64,000 nt of DNA, from NCBI GenBank assembly GCA_020091685.1, contig CM034599.1, positions 40,845,279 to 40,909,278 on the forward strand, written 5' to 3'. The translations under genes and the position numbers were made by a program. A model generated the notes under the pieces. The model had not been told where the DNA came from. It saw only the letters and a program-made list of their open reading frames with translations, and made no database searches. This DNA is from Lutjanus erythropterus (taxonomy: Eukaryota; Chordata; Actinopteri; Lutjaniformes; Lutjanidae). Positions within the stretch are counted from its first letter, which is position 1; every line of letters starts with the position of its first letter. This document shows, piece by piece, positions 45,346-55,156 of the stretch.

Positions 45346-46029
45346 GGTGGAGCACTGAAGATGAGCTAAGGAGTTTCACAGTAGTGAAAGTAGTAGTAGT
45401 CTCATGGTACAGCAGCAGATACTTCTGTATCTCCTGCCAAACAGAAGCAGGGTAAGCAGGCTGTTGCTGGGGGTGGGGTGGGGAATATTGCAGCATTAAA
45501 TGTCTTATGTATCAAACAAGTAAAAGTATCATATGTGCACCATCAGCTTGGATGACTGAAGCAGCTGTCACATGCAGGCAGAGTCAGAGCGAACAAGGTG
45601 CCAACTGTAGCAACACAAAGTGTGGGTGGAGAACGATTATAGGGTCAGAGGTCAGGGACCACAGCAGAGATACAAGGTCCTGACACTGTGTTCAGGGCGT
45701 TTATTGGCCATTTATACAGATGGATGCAGCAATTGTGACTGTGTGTGGCCTGTAACAACAGCTCTTTGCTTTGGCATTGCCACAGTGTGCAAAGCATCTC
45801 ATATGCAAATCATTTATGTCAGGTCTTGTTCTCTTAAAGACAGAATGAATAGGATTTGTTGGTGGCGGTTCATAAACACAACATTCAGTGTTGGCCCCTC
45901 CTCCCTGGCTCAACGACCCCTGTTGCATGCCTACTAGCTGGCACCTGGTCACTGCATTTTTATAGAGTCCTGACCTCACACACTGTGTGCTGTTGCTACA
46001 GTACTGCTAGGAGCCTACACACCCATTGC
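45346..46029. other. Non-coding DNA, nothing recognised
   Basis: The 105-codon frame at 45620-45937 is unrecognisable. Confidence 0.35.
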
Positions 46030-46240
46030 CCAAACGTTGGACAGGGTGTCTGCAGATACAGACACCACCACACACTTTTAGTGGGTCACAATTAACCCCT
46101 TCAAGGCTGAGCTCCTTGTCCTTCCAGCCAGTCCCTCAATACAACAAGAGATCATTATCCAGCTTGAATCAATCCAGCTCACATCAGCAAAGTCTGCCTG
46201 AAACTTGGGCGTCATGATTGACATTTGGTTTTCAACCAGG
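46030..46240 (+). pseudogene. LINE reverse-transcriptase scrap (thumb region)
   Basis: One + strand frame gives KAELLVLPASPSIQQ (46102 on), then IIIQLESIQLTSAKSA, a TGA stop at 46199-46201, and NLGVMID. The order LNPGKTELLVFP...SVRNLGVIFD is the usual sequence just downstream of the YADD catalytic core in L2/CR1-like and related LINEs. The fragment is short and not in any long open frame, so it is easily missed. The clade is not certain. Confidence 0.6.
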
Positions 46241-46699
46241 TCAAAACAGCACATGTCACCTTGCTGTTCAAATTGCTCCACTGGATCCTTACAAGTGTTC
46301 TATTAGCTCTCAGATGTATGCTGATTTAGATAAAAGCATGTTTACATATCTCTTTATGTCCAGGTTAAACAGCTTTAGAGGACAGCTGGGTGAGCTGTTT
46401 CCCTCTCCAATCTTTATGCTAAGCTAAGCTAAACCTGACTCCAGCACTCTACAGACATGAGATCGATGTTGATCTCCTCATCTCACCAAAATACATTTAC
46501 CTCACAAATAGGGAACTGTTCTTTTAATTGTAGGATTCCTGACTTCTTCCTGTTTCAGGTTTCTCCAGTCAGAGATTCTGCACAGTGACCTTCAGATCTC
46601 AGATCTGTTTGTCCGACCTCTAAACTACAATCCCTCTTAGATGAGACAAATATGATGCAGATAGCTCTGCAAACAGCTGCTGAGAAGCAAAACAGAAGC
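46241..46699. other. Non-coding DNA
   Basis: Nothing recognised. Confidence 0.35.
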
Positions 46700-48330
46700 A
46701 CCTGGTTTCTTTGTGCCTCATGAAAGCAATTGCGGGACCTGACTATTCCCTGAGTTATGAATTATGGATCAGTGCTAATAGGCTGGTTCTCCCTTGTTTA
46801 ACTTATTGTGGCCACAGGTTTATCACTGATGGACTCCCCACCTCAGTGCTCATCACCTATATCAGGCCTCCCATCACTGTCTTATTGTCTCATTATTGCA
46901 TTACGGAGGCAGGGGGCTTCAGGAGCTCAGGGTGGAGGAGGCAGAAAGGGTCTCTGTCCAAGTGACCCTCCCTGAGGACTTAACCCACACCGTCCCATCT
47001 CACTGCTGCATAATGGATGAAGGACAGACATTGGGAGGGAGGGAGAGAGGGAGGGGAGGAATGGGAGCGGGGCACCTTATTACCTTGTGATTCATTTTTA
47101 ATGAGGTAAACAGGTCTTTCCAGGTCACCTGCGAGCTCACACACACCCATGGTGGGTGGCGTGTCTTCCCCGTCGGCTGCCATCGACATCCTCGACATCG
47201 ACATCCTCCATGGCTGCAGGGGCTCCATAGTATAATTAGGTCTCACTGTCATTGACAGAACGTGTCTCACTTCCCACAGAGTCCCTTTCCTTTCCTTCAA
47301 GTTAGATGCCACCAATTATACAGAGGCAAGAAGACCTTATTATAAGTGCTCCAGGCAACCTTTGCCTCACTTTTCCTCTTGCTGCCACTTGATTAAGTTT
47401 TCCAGCAGTGGGTTAGACACTGTGAATACCAGCCACACAATTAAGTTATTGTATATTGTTTCATAATTGATTTCATTGCACTTTGCAGCTCATAAATTGG
47501 ATTTTAATAGGTTGTATAGTGGAAAGCTGTTTTTGAAAATAGCCTGTCCTTTCGCAGTCCCTGGACATGTATCTATGCTTATGCAACATCAATGCTGCAA
47601 CATTCAGAGCAGGTAGTTGTTCTCTGTCTTTGCTTGCTTGGTGTGTTATTGTAGCATTTCTCCGTCTGTGTGTACGTTAAATGACAGCCGATAAAACTGA
47701 ACATTGCCGTGCTCTAATGGAAATAAAATGGACTCCCTCAAGCAGACGTCTGGTTCCGGAGCGGCAGAAATTGGATGACAGGCGAGGATGCACGTATGGG
47801 GTGTCATCTGGGAAATCAAACCCGCTCAGTTCACTTGCTCTGAAAGTCGGTGAACAGGTATGCCTTCGCAAACAGGGAGGTGGAGAACTCCCACAGCAAT
47901 TCTCTGCGAAGCCTGGCGAGGCTGTGAGGGAAGGGGAGAGAAAGAGAAAAAGAGAGTGCGACAGGAAGGTGAGAAGAGGAACAGATGGAGAGATGCAGGG
48001 AAGCTACATTTACAGTCATTTAAAACAGGTGCTATACATAGCCAAGCTTTCAACCCATCATCTCATCTAAATGATATCATTACAGCCAGCAGTCATTAAA
48101 AAAAGATCCATGGCCCCAGACTATATAGATTTCCTCCCTCTCCCTAGGGAGCAGGGATGAAAATGAATTTAAGGCCCCTCAAGTCATTGAATTTGCTTTT
48201 TATCAGCCGATAGCCGTGCTACATATGTGCCATTGTGCTGTATATAGGATTAGAGAGGATATTTTCTGCCTGACTAGCTACCGGCTCTCAGCAACAAGAT
48301 GAGGATCATTTCCCCTGCTGAGAAAAGCTT
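46700..48330. other. Unique DNA with GC-richer islands, possible conserved non-coding elements
   Basis: Dense blocks lie at about 46890-47320, 47660-47940 and 48100-48290. The overlapping frames (up to 129 codons at 47681-48070) show no domain, and purine-rich GAGAGGGAGG tracts drive several of them. There are no repeat ends. A regulatory role is inferred from composition only. Confidence 0.25.
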
Positions 48331-49059
48331 CACTCAGTCTGGACCAAACCCTCAGCACACACACACCCCACTGATGTTTGGTATGGATCTTCACTCACAT
48401 ACCACCAATCTTTATCAACACGTGGGCCATTTGAGATTGGGAAATCATATTCCCCCAAAAGCTTTTTCATATAAAAGAAATGACTTGTTTCCCTGGGCAC
48501 GCGTCATTAGCTCTTCTCAAAGTTTGCTCAAGAAGTGATACATCAAGCAAAGGAGAAAACCTGTGTATGTGAAGGTCTTTATTGTTCCCCACCAGCAGAG
48601 CCCTGTATGATCAGTCTGAGGGGTCATATTCTGACTTAATGAGTGTCACACCATCCTCCACACTCACTCTCATGGAAGAGCTTTTGATGCACATTTCTCT
48701 GCCCTTTGAAGTCGGTGTTTTTTCCTCAGAATGAGGGTCGCTGGTCGATGGCGGATGTGTGGCACAGGATCCTCCTGAGCTCTTTGTTCCTGTGTTTATT
48801 TGAGGCGGTTCTGCATGTTTACATCACATTCTCAAGTGCAGAACGGCTGGTAATTGCAACCAGTGTACATTTGGTACCCCGAAGAACAAACTCGAAATCA
48901 CGAAATGGTTACTGAACGCTGTTTCATCCAGCGTGTCAGGTTTCTACTTGTTGTGGTCGTCGCCTGAGCACTTGAAAGAATGAGTCAGTGGCTGAGAAGC
49001 CGCCATTCATCTGTTCCATCGTCCCAATCGCCTGAATTTGATGGACTGTTGATACTCAA
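48331..49059. other. Non-coding DNA, nothing recognised
   Basis: Unique sequence with short frames. Confidence 0.35.
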
Positions 49060-49340
49060 AATATTCAGTGTCACCGCAGTTTGTGACAATATTCATAAAA
49101 TGTTATCCATAGATTTGTGTACATGGTCACAAATTGTAATAAGGAGCAAGAGAGTCAGTGTAGGGAGGAGGTCGGGTGGATGTGTGGGTCAAGCACAGCA
49201 CTTTCAGCCAGGTGAATGGGGTTCTGTATCAGACCAATAGTCAAGCTGATCGACCTGAACCTAACTATGTAGTTTTGGTGCCTAAACCTCCCCAGGAGGT
49301 TTGAAAATGTGTTCCAACATTGCATATCCATTATTGTTAA
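49060..49340 (+). repeat. Interspersed repeat, copy 2 (first copy at 11.9-12.2 kb)
   Basis: The order ATCCATAGATTTGTGTACAT, GGATGTGTGGGTCAAGCACA and TAGTTTTGGTGCCTAAACCT aligns with 11905-12135. Confidence 0.6.
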
Positions 49341-49664
49341 GTTGCTATTGCTATTGCTAAGTTTTAATCAATCAAATCTTGTTTTCAGTTAATATTTTGC
49401 GAGCTGTCCACCTTTCCCAAATTGCATATCCCCAAAAAAAGAAGAACTTTGTGCCAACATCAATGTATTTCAGTGCAATGGTACAATCACTGTATTCACT
49501 CTAAAATAAAGAATTATCAGTACTTTGCTCTGAATTCAACTTTGGTGCACACTGATCTTTGAATTCATTATTAACAGTGCTAACCTTTAAGGGAATTGAG
49601 AACCTGTAATGGAGGAAGCCGGCATTTCTTTGTAAGCTGTGTTGCACCACCTACTGTTATTATA
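49341..49664. other. Non-coding DNA
   Basis: Nothing recognised. Confidence 0.35.
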
Positions 49665-49877
49665 ACACAATCTCACTATCACTCTTTAAATACAACAGCC
49701 TGGTCAGTGGCCTACGTGTCAAACTATGATCCTCTAGCATCACTTTTGCATGTGCAGGGCTTTGCAGTCAGCAATAATAAATATGCTTTGTCTAGGTAGA
49801 TTTTCAAAATAAAGGCACTAAAACTACTTGGGTAGTTTTAGGAAAACATCATGGTTTAGGTTAAAACAAGTTGTCTA

Positions 49878-50395
49878 TGTAGTTCTGCATAGCCAGATCT
49901 ATGTCTACATTGCTGTGTCAGCTGGAAGAAGGTGTGGCTCCACACAAGATCATTCTGCTGTAAGAGAAAAAAATGTCAACCAATCACAACTGTCTTGGGT
50001 GGGGCAAAGCAGCAACAATGCTCTTGGGAAATAGCGTCAGAGGTTAACTTGTTTGCACGTGGGGAGGCAAGCCCTGGCATTTTAATGGTTGTTGCTGTTT
50101 TGGGGCGCCCCTATAGCTCAGTTTGCACAGCATGTGTCCCATGTACTGAGGCTGTTAGTCCTCTGCAGCGGCTGCCGGTTTGGCTCTCGCCTGCAACCCA
50201 ATGGCTGTGTGTCTAGCTAGTCACTAGCCACCCCCCAAAAAAATCTTTAAAAAAAATGATTGTTGCCGTTGCTATCATGTAGTGACAAGGGCTTTGAAAA
50301 ACATTAAGAAACAGATAGTGGAAGAAAGAAGTTGTCGACTGTAATAGTTGGCCAGTGGCAGCCTTAAACCCGCTGTCTTCATCCGATGAATCGGA
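49878..50395 (+). mobile_element. Inner MITE within copy 6
   Basis: The stretch from TAGTTCTGCATAGCCAGATC to CCGATGAATCGGATTAG interrupts the outer element. Its 3' part TGACAAGGGCTTTGAAAAAC is also at 44441-44460. Its ends are not certain. It hosts the SINE at 50100-50254. Confidence 0.5.
50100..50254 (+). mobile_element. tRNA-derived SINE with target-site duplication
   Basis: The head GGGGCGCCCCTATAGCTCAG contains an A-box-like TAGCTCAGTTTG (50114-50125). GGTTTGGCTC (50177-50186) stands in the B-box place. Between them CCATGTACTGAGGCTG and CAGCGGCTGCC are typical of a common teleost SINE. The tail is CCCCCC, A7, TCTTT, A-rich. AATGGTTGTTGCTGTT (50084-50099) and AATGATTGTTGCCGTT (50255-50270) are the target duplication, 14 of 16 identical. 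This is transcribed by RNA polymerase III when intact. The B box here is degraded. Confidence 0.75.
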
Positions 50396-50515
50396 TTAGT
50401 ATGTCACTTACATAATTTCACATACGTAACATAATGTACGTGAGTCTCTTGGGTGAATGTCCTGTGTTCGTTTGACCCATCCATCCACTCCGCTTCCTCC
50501 ACGCACAGACTTTTG

Positions 50516-51008
50516 AGAGACCAATTATTTTTTTATTCCATTTGAAGGAATTACACATATACAGTTTTAAAATATAGAAAGTCTAACTTTGTCACAGGTT
50601 TTTCATAGTTTGGTTTCTTTAAAGCTATCCCTCATCTCAGACAACATATGTCACCAACACCAATCTCCCTGTCCCTTGTAACATCTTACCAGCAGTGTTT
50701 TATCCAGTTCCTCTTGTTCTTTTTATCAGCTGTAAAGAAAAAGAATCAATAAGACCTGTTGTTGTGTGAGTTTGATTGTGGAAAAAAACACAGGCACCAT
50801 AGCTTTTGGAAGTAGAAAGTCATGACATCACTTAACACACCTTCTGGGCATGTAGTCTTTCACTGTCTGATATATACAACAGTTCTATGACAACCTGCAA
50901 CTTTCTTGTAAAATTATCTTGTAAACACCAAATATGTGATTTGATGGTATCTAAAATACACTAAATATATTTTTCAGACATTAAGTCCAGTGGTGTTCCA
51001 CAGGAATG
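50516..51008. other. Insert of unknown origin inside copy 6
   Basis: AT-rich sequence beginning TTATTTTTTTATTCCATTTG. It could be LINE 3' untranslated sequence, but no diagnostic tail was seen. Confidence 0.3.
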
Positions 51009-51603
51009 ACTGAATGAATGAATGAATGAATGAATGAATTTTTATTATTGTGTCATGCACCAGCAAGTGCCCAGCCCAAACAGGCTTACAAGACACCATT
51101 ATTTAGATGAACAGACCAGAAACCAGAAAACTAAAAACAAAACAAAACAAGAACACAACATAGCTCACAATTAATGTTAATTAAATAACCTTTCCTGACG
51201 TTTTTTCCAAGCTTTAGAAACGAAATTGGCCAACTTATACACATTAAAATTAAACAGCCATTCCATTGTGTCATCATCAGAGCACCAGAACATTTCTGGA
51301 TTTTGAACAGACATTTCCTTAAATATAGGTTTTCTTAACTCATCATAAAAAGGACAATACAAAAGAAAATGTAATTCACTCTCAACTTCTCCTAAATCAC
51401 ACAGCTCACATAACCTGTCATCCTCCTGGATGTTTTTAAATCTACCAACTTCAAGGTTCAGAGGAAGGATTCCTGTTCTCAACTGTGCAGCTAAAGACCT
51501 CTGACTCCCTGTAAGATTTGCTGTAACATAAAATTCAGGACCATTATTGTGCTTGATTTGAATATATGTTCGTGGGTCATGACCTTGGCTTTCTATACAA
51601 TGT
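51009..51603 (-). mobile_element. 5'-truncated LINE, ORF2 C-terminal zinc-knuckle region with (TTCA)n tail
   Basis: On the minus strand an open frame from about 51600 to 51177 gives RTYIQIK, then SQRSLAAQLRTGILPLNLEV and a CX2CX9HX4C cluster (CELC...H....C), followed by a TAA stop. Fish LINE ORF2 proteins of the I/Nimb or Rex-like type end in such a Cys/His module after the reverse transcriptase. The 3' untranslated part ends AATAATAAAAATTCATTC with seven TTCA units. The frame is undamaged over about 140 codons, so the copy is younger than its neighbours. The clade is uncertain. Confidence 0.7.
51010..51040. repeat. (TGAA)7 microsatellite, LINE tail
   Basis: Seven or so TGAA units on the + strand form the 3' tail of the minus-strand LINE. 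Confidence 0.95.
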
Positions 51604-51661
51604 TACCTGACTGCAACGACACATTAAAACATAACGCTAGAGGGCCAACTCTGGAAACCAA

Positions 51662-52112
51662 CTGATTGATTGATACATTTATTGTCAGAACAAGTCCGAA
51701 ATTTGTCTTGCATCACAGTGGTTCCCTTTGCAACATCATTTAACAATATATGCAGGAGATGACAATTCAAATCCTCCAGAGGTTGGCCTACAATCTTTGA
51801 GCAGATTTTAATTTGGTGGAGCAGTTTTCACATCAGAGCTGTGGACAAACACTTGTACCATGTAGTACTGCAGTACTGTAGAATAACATATTCACAGAGG
51901 TAAGAAACAGAAGAGAACAATTCATCTACTCACCCCAAAAGACTTGAGGCAGTGGGAAAATAAATTCTTTGGTTTTTTTTGCAGACAAGTTCAATGTGAT
52001 CTTTCCATGAAAACTGACAGTCAATGATGACACCCAAGTATTTATATGAAAAAAAAGCTTACTTTTTTCTTTATGGATAACAAAAGGAACTTTTTGAGAG
52101 TGAGGTGTTGAG
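51662..52112 (-). mobile_element. 5'-truncated LINE, reverse-transcriptase thumb fragment with (ATCA)n tail
   Basis: On the minus strand KYLGVIIDCQFSWKDHIE reads from about 52047 to 51994, then CKK and, after frame changes, KICSKIVGQPLEDLN. YLGV..D...W..HI..V.KK and the later SKI.G..L..L are features of LINE reverse transcriptases just past the catalytic core. The 3' end is GACAATAAATGTATCAATCA with three ATCA units. Stops and frameshifts are present. It inserted between the arms of the outer element. Confidence 0.7.
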
Positions 52113-52205
52113 CCAAATGATGCTACAGGGGTACCTACAGTACCAAATGTTGGAGCCTAGGAGCACTAACCAAGCTGCCATATTTGGCGCTTTGGGAGTG
52201 AGAAT

Positions 52206-52500
52206 GGGACTGTTTAATTTCAGCTTTTTGAATAAACAGTGACTGGAGTTTTATATAAAACAACTAAAAATTGCAGGAATGATCAACTCAGCCTTTTCAA
52301 AACTGTCATTTTGTACCATTTTTTCAAGACTGGTCCAGTCCATCACTTTATATCCAGTGTTTGCTGGGCCCTGCATCCTCATCAGTCTCACAGATGGAGC
52401 CGAGGCTGTCCCTGCTCACTCCCTGCTTTCAACTTCTTAAATGCTATGTTAATGCAGGCCCTGCATTCACTCATATCTTGCTTTCCATTGGCTCGCCCGC
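52206..52500. other. Non-coding DNA upstream of the promoter-like segment
   Basis: Nothing recognised. The frame at 52239-52667 runs into the CT repeat. Confidence 0.35.
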
Positions 52501-52610
52501 TACAATTTGCTGCTAATGGTACACCCCCCCTCACCTCCCTCCCCCCAATCCATCAACCTCCCCACCCCCTACCTCCCCATTTCCTCTCCCACTCTCTTTC
52601 TCTCAGTCCC

Positions 52611-52620
<10 letters not shown>

Positions 52621-52658
<38 letters not shown>
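52621..52658. repeat. (TC)19 microsatellite
   Basis: An uninterrupted TC tract within a wider pyrimidine-rich stretch (52540-52660). Confidence 0.97.
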
Positions 52659-52660
<2 letters not shown>

Positions 52661-52724
52661 GCCTTGAGGCGTCCCGTTTCAGCTCCTTCGTTTTCACTCA
52701 CAATGCTGTGGAGAGGCTGAATGG

Positions 52725-52770
52725 GTGGGGGGCATTTAAGAGAGCAGCAGTAGGTGGGAGTGGAGTCTGA
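52725..52770 (+). promoter_or_regulatory. Candidate core promoter
   Basis: A TATA-like CATTTAAG at 52733-52740 sits after a G-rich GGTGGGGGG and about 30 bp before the exon-like stretch. The wider pyrimidine-rich region upstream would suit a GAGA-type promoter. No initiation data exist. The call is inference from the exon-like sequence and the donor downstream. Confidence 0.3.
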
Positions 52771-53097
52771 CCGCAGAGGGACTACTGTTTAAGAGAAAGG
52801 GAATTCTCTCTTTCACTCACTCTCCTCACTCCTCTCTCCCTCTCTCTCTCTCTGCTGCTCTTCCTCTCTCTCCCCCTCTCTCTCTCCTCACTGGCTGCAC
52901 ATCAGCTCTGTAGGTAGACTCAGACTCAGTAAACACTCTGAGAGAACACAGAGAGGAGGGAAGATGACAGAGCTGTCAGCGCTCTGAAAGATCCACACGG
53001 GTGAGAACATTTGTCAGGCTGGCTGATAAGGCTCTCTTCAACCCTGCTTCTGCTTCAGTTGTCTAATCAGTGGAGAGGCTGCGAGCGTGTGTGTGAG
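52771..53097 (+). other. Candidate 5' untranslated first exon with splice donors
   Basis: A CT-rich leader is followed by unique sequence with many stops, as in untranslated exons. It ends with GTGTGAG|GTAAGTC, a near-ideal donor with intron starting at 53098. A second usable donor is CACACGG|GTGAGAA, with intron from 53001. A short upstream open frame lies at 52964-52987 (ATG to TGA, seven residues), with A at -3. No coding start in frame with a donor was found, so the coding exons would lie beyond a long intron, outside the window or unrecognised. No protein identity can be given. Confidence 0.35.
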
Positions 53098-53324
53098 GTA
53101 AGTCACCTTCTTTACCTGCACGCAGCCGGAGCGTTTGAATGGGAGCAGAATGAATGGGACAATTGCTGTGCCTAATTAAGATAATTGAGAAAATGGAGTT
53201 GCGGAGCTTGACAACTTAATGACTTCAACCACATTATCTCAGCTTTTTTACTTTGTGATGTGAGTTGATATGAAAACTTTCTGAAGGAATTTCATTTTTT
53301 ATGATTTTTCAAAGTATTTTTTTA
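53098..53324. other. Non-coding DNA, start of candidate first intron
   Basis: Nothing else recognised. Confidence 0.35.
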
Positions 53325-53570
53325 AGTCCAAAATCTCAGATTCCAGCTTCTCAAATATTTTCTAGCGTTTTAGTCTTCTTTGACAGTAAAGTGAATATTT
53401 TTGGGTTGTGGACAAATCAAGACATTTGAGGACATCAACTTGGGCTTTGTGAAACAGTGATCAATATTTTTTTTTCTGACATTTTATGGACCAAACACCT
53501 AATCAATTAATTGAGAAAATAATCGACAGTTTAATCCCTGATGAAAATTTTAGTTGCAGCCCTAAATTTT
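53325..53570 (-). mobile_element. MITE with GGGCTGCAA-type end (copy 2)
   Basis: It ends GATGAAAATTTTAGTTGCAG then CCCTAAA, the inverted TAGGGCTGCAACTAA end. It shares TGTGAAACAGTGATCAATAT and AATCAATTAATTGAGAAAAT with 8490-8802, and CTCAGATTCCAGCTTCTCAA with the usual family. A likely second scrap continues to about 53815. Confidence 0.7.
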
Positions 53571-54403
53571 TCTGTTGATTATTAATTATTTAGCCTATTA
53601 AAATAACTATGCAAAATACAAATTACAAGTTGTGAGTGATCTTCATAATACTTGCTTTGTCCGACCCCTTCTCCCCCAAAACTGTCAGTTTCCAATAATA
53701 AAAACTCTCCCATTTGAAAGGCTGCAACCAACCAACATTTGACATTTTAACTTGAGTCAAAACATTAATTGATTATTAAAATTTCTGTCAATTAATGTCT
53801 TTCAATTAATCAATTAACTGCTTCATGACTAACGCTGTGTATATGACCACGCTGAGTGCTGTATTCTCACCTCCAGTAGAGAATGTGGGCGATGTTGGCA
53901 ATAAAATGATTATTTCCATTCATCAAAGCAGCTTCTGTAATTCATCCTCATGTTTTACAAGCGAGCACTTCAGAGACTGCCTTAATTTTGCTCTTTACTG
54001 CGTGCACCTGGCTGCCAATTATGTTTTACTGTGAAAGTTTTTCCTCTTGCTGGCTATTTTTTATTTATTAGCAGAGCAGGTAAAGAGAGTAATGTCTTCA
54101 GAGATGGAAGTCTGTGATGATCTGCTGAATTATTCTGCTTGCATTAGAGCTGATGCTGAGATGTGGTCTGATGGGATAGCAGAGGAGAGATGGGTAGTGT
54201 GTGTGTGTCTGTATGTGTCCGTGTATGTGTGTGTGCTGCTTGCCGGAGTAGGTCCAGCTGTACACTTTATGGTTGCCAGCAGACAGTGGGCTTGTGTAAC
54301 CCAGGAGACAGACAGCTGCTCTGTATTAGATGCTGCTGGTTGGTTCCTCTCCCAGATCTCCAGCATACACACTGTCGGCTGTAAACTGGCAGCTTCAGTG
54401 ACA
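53571..54403. other. AT-rich non-coding DNA
   Basis: Several AATTAATTGATTATTA words at 53575 and 53765-53815 are probably the remains of another copy of the same MITE. Nothing else is supported. Confidence 0.4.
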
Positions 54404-54413
54404 CACACACAAA

Positions 54414-54418
<5 letters not shown>

Positions 54419-54483
<65 letters not shown>
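54419..54483. repeat. (AC)32 microsatellite
   Basis: This is the longest dinucleotide tract in the window. An AC/AAAC prelude begins at 54401. Confidence 0.98.
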
Positions 54484-54485
<2 letters not shown>

Positions 54486-54544
54486 GGCTGTTCATCTCCA
54501 TGTGTTTCCCAGTCTCATATCTCCAGATCAGCTTCATTTGTTTG

Positions 54545-54547
<3 letters not shown>

Positions 54548-54583
<36 letters not shown>

Positions 54584-54597
54584 TTTTTTTTTTTTTT
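54548..54597. repeat. (AT)15 followed by a T run
   Basis: AT units at 54548-54578 are followed by about 18 T. Confidence 0.97.
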
Positions 54598-54708
54598 CCT
54601 AAAGCGTCTTCCATATCACTTACAGGACAATTGTAAAAACTAAAGCATTGTCTCATATGAACTCCACAGTGTCCAGAGTTGCCCTTTCACACATGTAGCA
54701 CACACAGC

Positions 54709-55156
54709 CTGGTCTCATCCTCAAGTCGACAAATATTGTCGTTTGCCACGCCCCTTGGCCACTTATGCAGATACATAAAGTACCGTTACTCACTCTATGA
54801 GATGCACAGGGCTTTTGATGTAGCACAAAGATCAAGAAAGTCCACATAATGAGGAGCCGTAAACGCAGGACTTATGTCATGTGACTTTTGTCTTGCAGCC
54901 TGCTTCAGTTATATCATGTCATGTGACATATGTAATGTAACATACTTATTTTAAGCCAAACTATGATGTTTTGCTAAAGCTAACCAAGAGGTTTTGGTGC
55001 CTAAACCCAAACTGCAACATGTGATTAATCACATGGTAAAAGGGTTTTCTAGCAGCGTCTCATACAGCCACTAAGGGGCACCTTGTGTATGAGTATGATG
55101 CATTAAAAGGGGTGACAAAGCAGCACCGGTATTGGACGCACTGGGATGAGAACATG
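54709..55156. mobile_element. Related TIR element, copy 7
   Basis: The left end is GGTCTCATCCTCAAGTCGAC. The right end is GCACTGGGATGAGAACATG (reverse complement CATGTTCTCATCCCAGTGC). Internal ATGTGACATATGTAATGTAA, GGTTTTGGTGCCTAAACCC and CAGCCACTAAGGGGCACC match the element at 37589-38359 in part. It is non-coding, about 450 bp. Confidence 0.65.

Larger units (their letters stand above)
49665..52205 (+). mobile_element. CTCACTCCCA-ended MITE, copy 6, expanded by nested insertions
   Basis: The left arm (49665-49875) has AATCTCACTATCACTC, ACAACAGCCTGGTCAGTGGC and GTAGATTTTCAAAATAAAGG. The middle (about 50396-50515) has TCTCTTGGGTGAATGTCCTG. The right arm (52118-52205) has ATGATGCTACAGGGGTACCT, AGCACTAACCAAGCTGCCAT and TTTGGGAGTGAGAA. 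Other copies are about 500 bp. Here about 2 kb of other elements lie between the arms. Confidence 0.75.

Noticed and set aside
50100-50200. A tRNA gene
   Set aside because: A- and B-box-like words are present, but no cloverleaf can be closed. The segment continues into a SINE body and A-rich tail with a target duplication.
51010-51040. An independent tetranucleotide microsatellite
   Set aside because: Its position directly after the AATAAAAATTCATTC end of the minus-strand LINE shows it is the LINE tail.
52239-52770. 142- and 87-codon frames over the CT repeat
   Set aside because: The Ser/Leu-rich tails come from the (TC)19 tract, and the region looks like promoter or 5' leader.
54047-54643. 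198-codon frame on the + strand, the longest in the window
   Set aside because: It runs through (AC)32, (AT)15 and a T run. The His/Thr and Ile/Tyr stretches are microsatellite translations.
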